Below, in pieces: positions 4,901 through 6,042 of a DNA stretch of 6,042 nucleotides (position 1 is the first letter of the stretch; every line of letters starts with the position of its first letter). The notes below the pieces were generated by a model, which made no database searches, was not told where the DNA came from, and saw only the letters and a program-made list of their open reading frames with translations. The stretch comes from Sediminibacterium sp. (lineage in GTDB: Bacteria > Bacteroidota > Bacteroidia > Chitinophagales > Chitinophagaceae): NCBI GenBank assembly GCA_030832695.1, contig JAURIP010000101.1, forward strand, positions 1-6,042, in the 5' to 3' direction. The translations under genes and the position numbers were made by a program.

Positions 4901-5902
4901 ATGTATTTCATCACTTATAGTTACAATATAATATGCTTATTAGCTAGGATGCTATTTGGTTTAGCTTTATCTGAGAGGAAGACTGCGCAATTATTAAAAA
5001 ATATTGAAACGAAATTTAATGGAAGGTTTTCGCCTAGTACTTTTAAAAAAATAAAAAAGTTTCAAGGTATTCAGCAATATATTATCAATGATAGCTTTGC
5101 AAAATTCGAAAACAGAACTACTAATACAAAGGAAAGGGAAAACAATAAACTTTATTTCGTACTTGCCAGTTTATACGATGACTTGATGGATGAAAATATA
5201 GTAAGTCAAGCCGTTTTGAATGAAATGTTTTTAAACCCAGCACAAGCCAAGCCTGGTAGTTTTAGTGAAACTGTGTTAATTGACACCCACCTAAAATTAC
5301 TTAGCCTAGTGCATAATAAGGAAGCATATCAAAAAGTACTCAATAATATTCATCAAGCACAAATAGATTCATTAGAACAATTAAAAAGCGATATTTCATT
5401 AGATCGTATTTTATCTATTACCGAACGAAAGGGCGGTTATAGCTTATTAATGTGCAGGCATTACATTGAAATGAGCAACAATGAAAATATTGATAATTGC
5501 TGGTATCAGTTGGGCGGAATGATACAAATGACGAATGACTTATATGATATATATAAAGATACAGTTGCAGGCATCCATACCTTTGCCAATACACAAAACG
5601 AATTTGATAAGATAAGGGATCAGTATGTATCACAAATTCATAAGTACAAAATAAGTGTTGAAAAGCTAGACTACGATGATTCAAAAAAATTAACATTTCA
5701 AATTAAACTATCACTAATACCTGCATTAGGATTTGTTGCATTAGAAAATTTAAAGCAATTGCAAGGGAAAGCTGAAAGATTAAAATCTTTTGCAGCCTAT
5801 CCAAGAAAAGATTTGATTATAGATATGGAAAAAATAAAAAATATAGTCAAGCTAATTAAATACAGTTACCAAATTGCGAAAAATAAAACGATTGCTATTT
5901 AA
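4901..5902 (+). CDS. Class 1 isoprenoid-synthase-fold enzyme, substrate unknown
   Basis: This 333-residue, mostly helical protein has the two metal-binding motifs of trans-prenyl-transferases and class I terpene synthases. The first is DDLMDE at residues 93-98 (D93, D94, D97) in LYFVLASLYDDLMDE. The second is G206-x2-Q209-x2-N212-D213-x2-D216-x3-D220 in GGMIQMTNDLYDIYKD. A KGG at 177-179 fits the helix before the second motif. Such enzymes bind a prenyl diphosphate through Mg2+ and either elongate or ionise it. From memory it fits a Bacteroidota family annotated only as class 1 isoprenoid biosynthesis enzyme, of similar length. The N-terminus is hydrophobic (1-23) and may touch the membrane; M17 (ATG at 4949) is an alternative start that would remove most of it. 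No other isoprenoid gene lies nearby, so substrate and product are unknown. It is divergent from the barrel gene. Confidence 0.82.
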   Translation: MYFITYSYNIICLLARMLFGLALSERKTAQLLKNIETKFNGRFSPSTFKKIKKFQGIQQYIINDSFAKFENRTTNTKERENNKLYFVLASLYDDLMDENIVSQAVLNEMFLNPAQAKPGSFSETVLIDTHLKLLSLVHNKEAYQKVLNNIHQAQIDSLEQLKSDISLDRILSITERKGGYSLLMCRHYIEMSNNENIDNCWYQLGGMIQMTNDLYDIYKDTVAGIHTFANTQNEFDKIRDQYVSQIHKYKISVEKLDYDDSKKLTFQIKLSLIPALGFVALENLKQLQGKAERLKSFAAYPRKDLIIDMEKIKNIVKLIKYSYQIAKNKTIAI

Positions 5903-5921
5903 CTAATTTCGATTACATCTT

Positions 5922-5943
5922 AAAATGCCAGATTTGGCTTTTT
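5922..5943 (+). terminator. Weak rho-independent terminator after the isoprenoid-enzyme gene
   Basis: A short hairpin GCCA (5927-5930), loop GATT, TGGC (5935-5938) is followed directly by five T residues and preceded by an A-run that could extend the stem past a T-T mismatch. It lies 24 bases after the stop at 5902. The stem is only 4 bp of strong pairing, so efficiency may be low. Confidence 0.45.
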
Positions 5944-6042
5944 GATCCATAGAGTTTTTAAAGGCATGATTTTTCATTGCAATACAAATATTATAATATT
6001 AAATTGCTTCCTTAAAATTCTTATTTGACTCCTGGATTAAAC
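5944..6042. other. Right-edge stretch with no convincing gene
   Basis: These 99 bases are AT-rich and have stops in all frames. On the minus strand an open run from the edge (6040) to a TAA at 6001-5999 would encode about 13 residues ending NKNFKEAI. This could be the tail of a gene reading in from the right, but it is too short to judge. Confidence 0.3.

Noticed and set aside
5418..5696. 92-codon open frame on the minus strand
   Set aside because: It is antisense to the isoprenoid-enzyme gene across its second metal motif; its Cys/His/Tyr/Phe-rich composition is typical of an antisense shadow.
5903..5977. 24-residue minus-strand open frame (begins MKNHAFKNSMDQK)
   Set aside because: It is very short, has no TAnnTTTG element at a proper distance, and overlaps the terminator-like hairpin; a small peptide cannot be excluded but is unsupported.
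1..6042. Possible defence island, CRISPR array, mobile element or biosynthetic cluster
   Set aside because: No direct-repeat array, transposase, integrase, toxin-antitoxin pair, nuclease or second biosynthetic enzyme was found; the helicase has the ordinary RhlE layout without a nuclease partner.

Overview
The window is AT-rich and densely coded. It looks like a chromosomal stretch of a Bacteroidota bacterium, possibly from the Chitinophagaceae, although the family is only an impression. The grounds are signal peptides ending in LQAQ-type sites, an absence of Shine-Dalgarno sequences, TAnnTTTG-type -7 promoter elements on the minus strand, and protein families common in that phylum (YncE/phosphoesterase proteins, exported bicupins, the class 1 isoprenoid-enzyme family). 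I see no tRNA, rRNA, CRISPR array, insertion sequence, phage gene or toxin-antitoxin pair.

Left part (1-2011). The beginning of an exported YncE-like beta-propeller protein runs leftward off the window edge. It is divergent from a rightward exported bicupin. The bicupin converges tail to tail on a thioredoxin-type arsenate reductase (arsC), and the two stop codons share a TTAA palindrome. Behind arsC, in the same leftward orientation, lies a small exported cysteine-containing protein of unknown function.

Middle part (2077-4805), all leftward. A RhlE-like DEAD-box RNA helicase starts at a TTG codon and has its own -7-like element. Upstream of it is a tightly coupled pair: an outer-membrane beta-barrel protein, and then, after a 2-base gap, a 187-residue, six-helix protein matching only one half of an MFS transporter.

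Right part (4806-6042). A 95-bp divergent intergenic region separates the barrel gene from a rightward gene for a class I isoprenoid-synthase-fold enzyme. That enzyme has both metal-binding motifs (DDxxDE and NDxxDxxxD) and an unknown substrate. A weak terminator-like hairpin follows, then about 100 bases with no convincing gene.

Most genes look like independent housekeeping or accessory units, and I found no clear multi-gene defence or biosynthetic system. The items most worth a second look are the uncharacterised isoprenoid-type enzyme, the half-size MFS protein coupled to an outer-membrane barrel, and the divergent promoter region that may link these genes.
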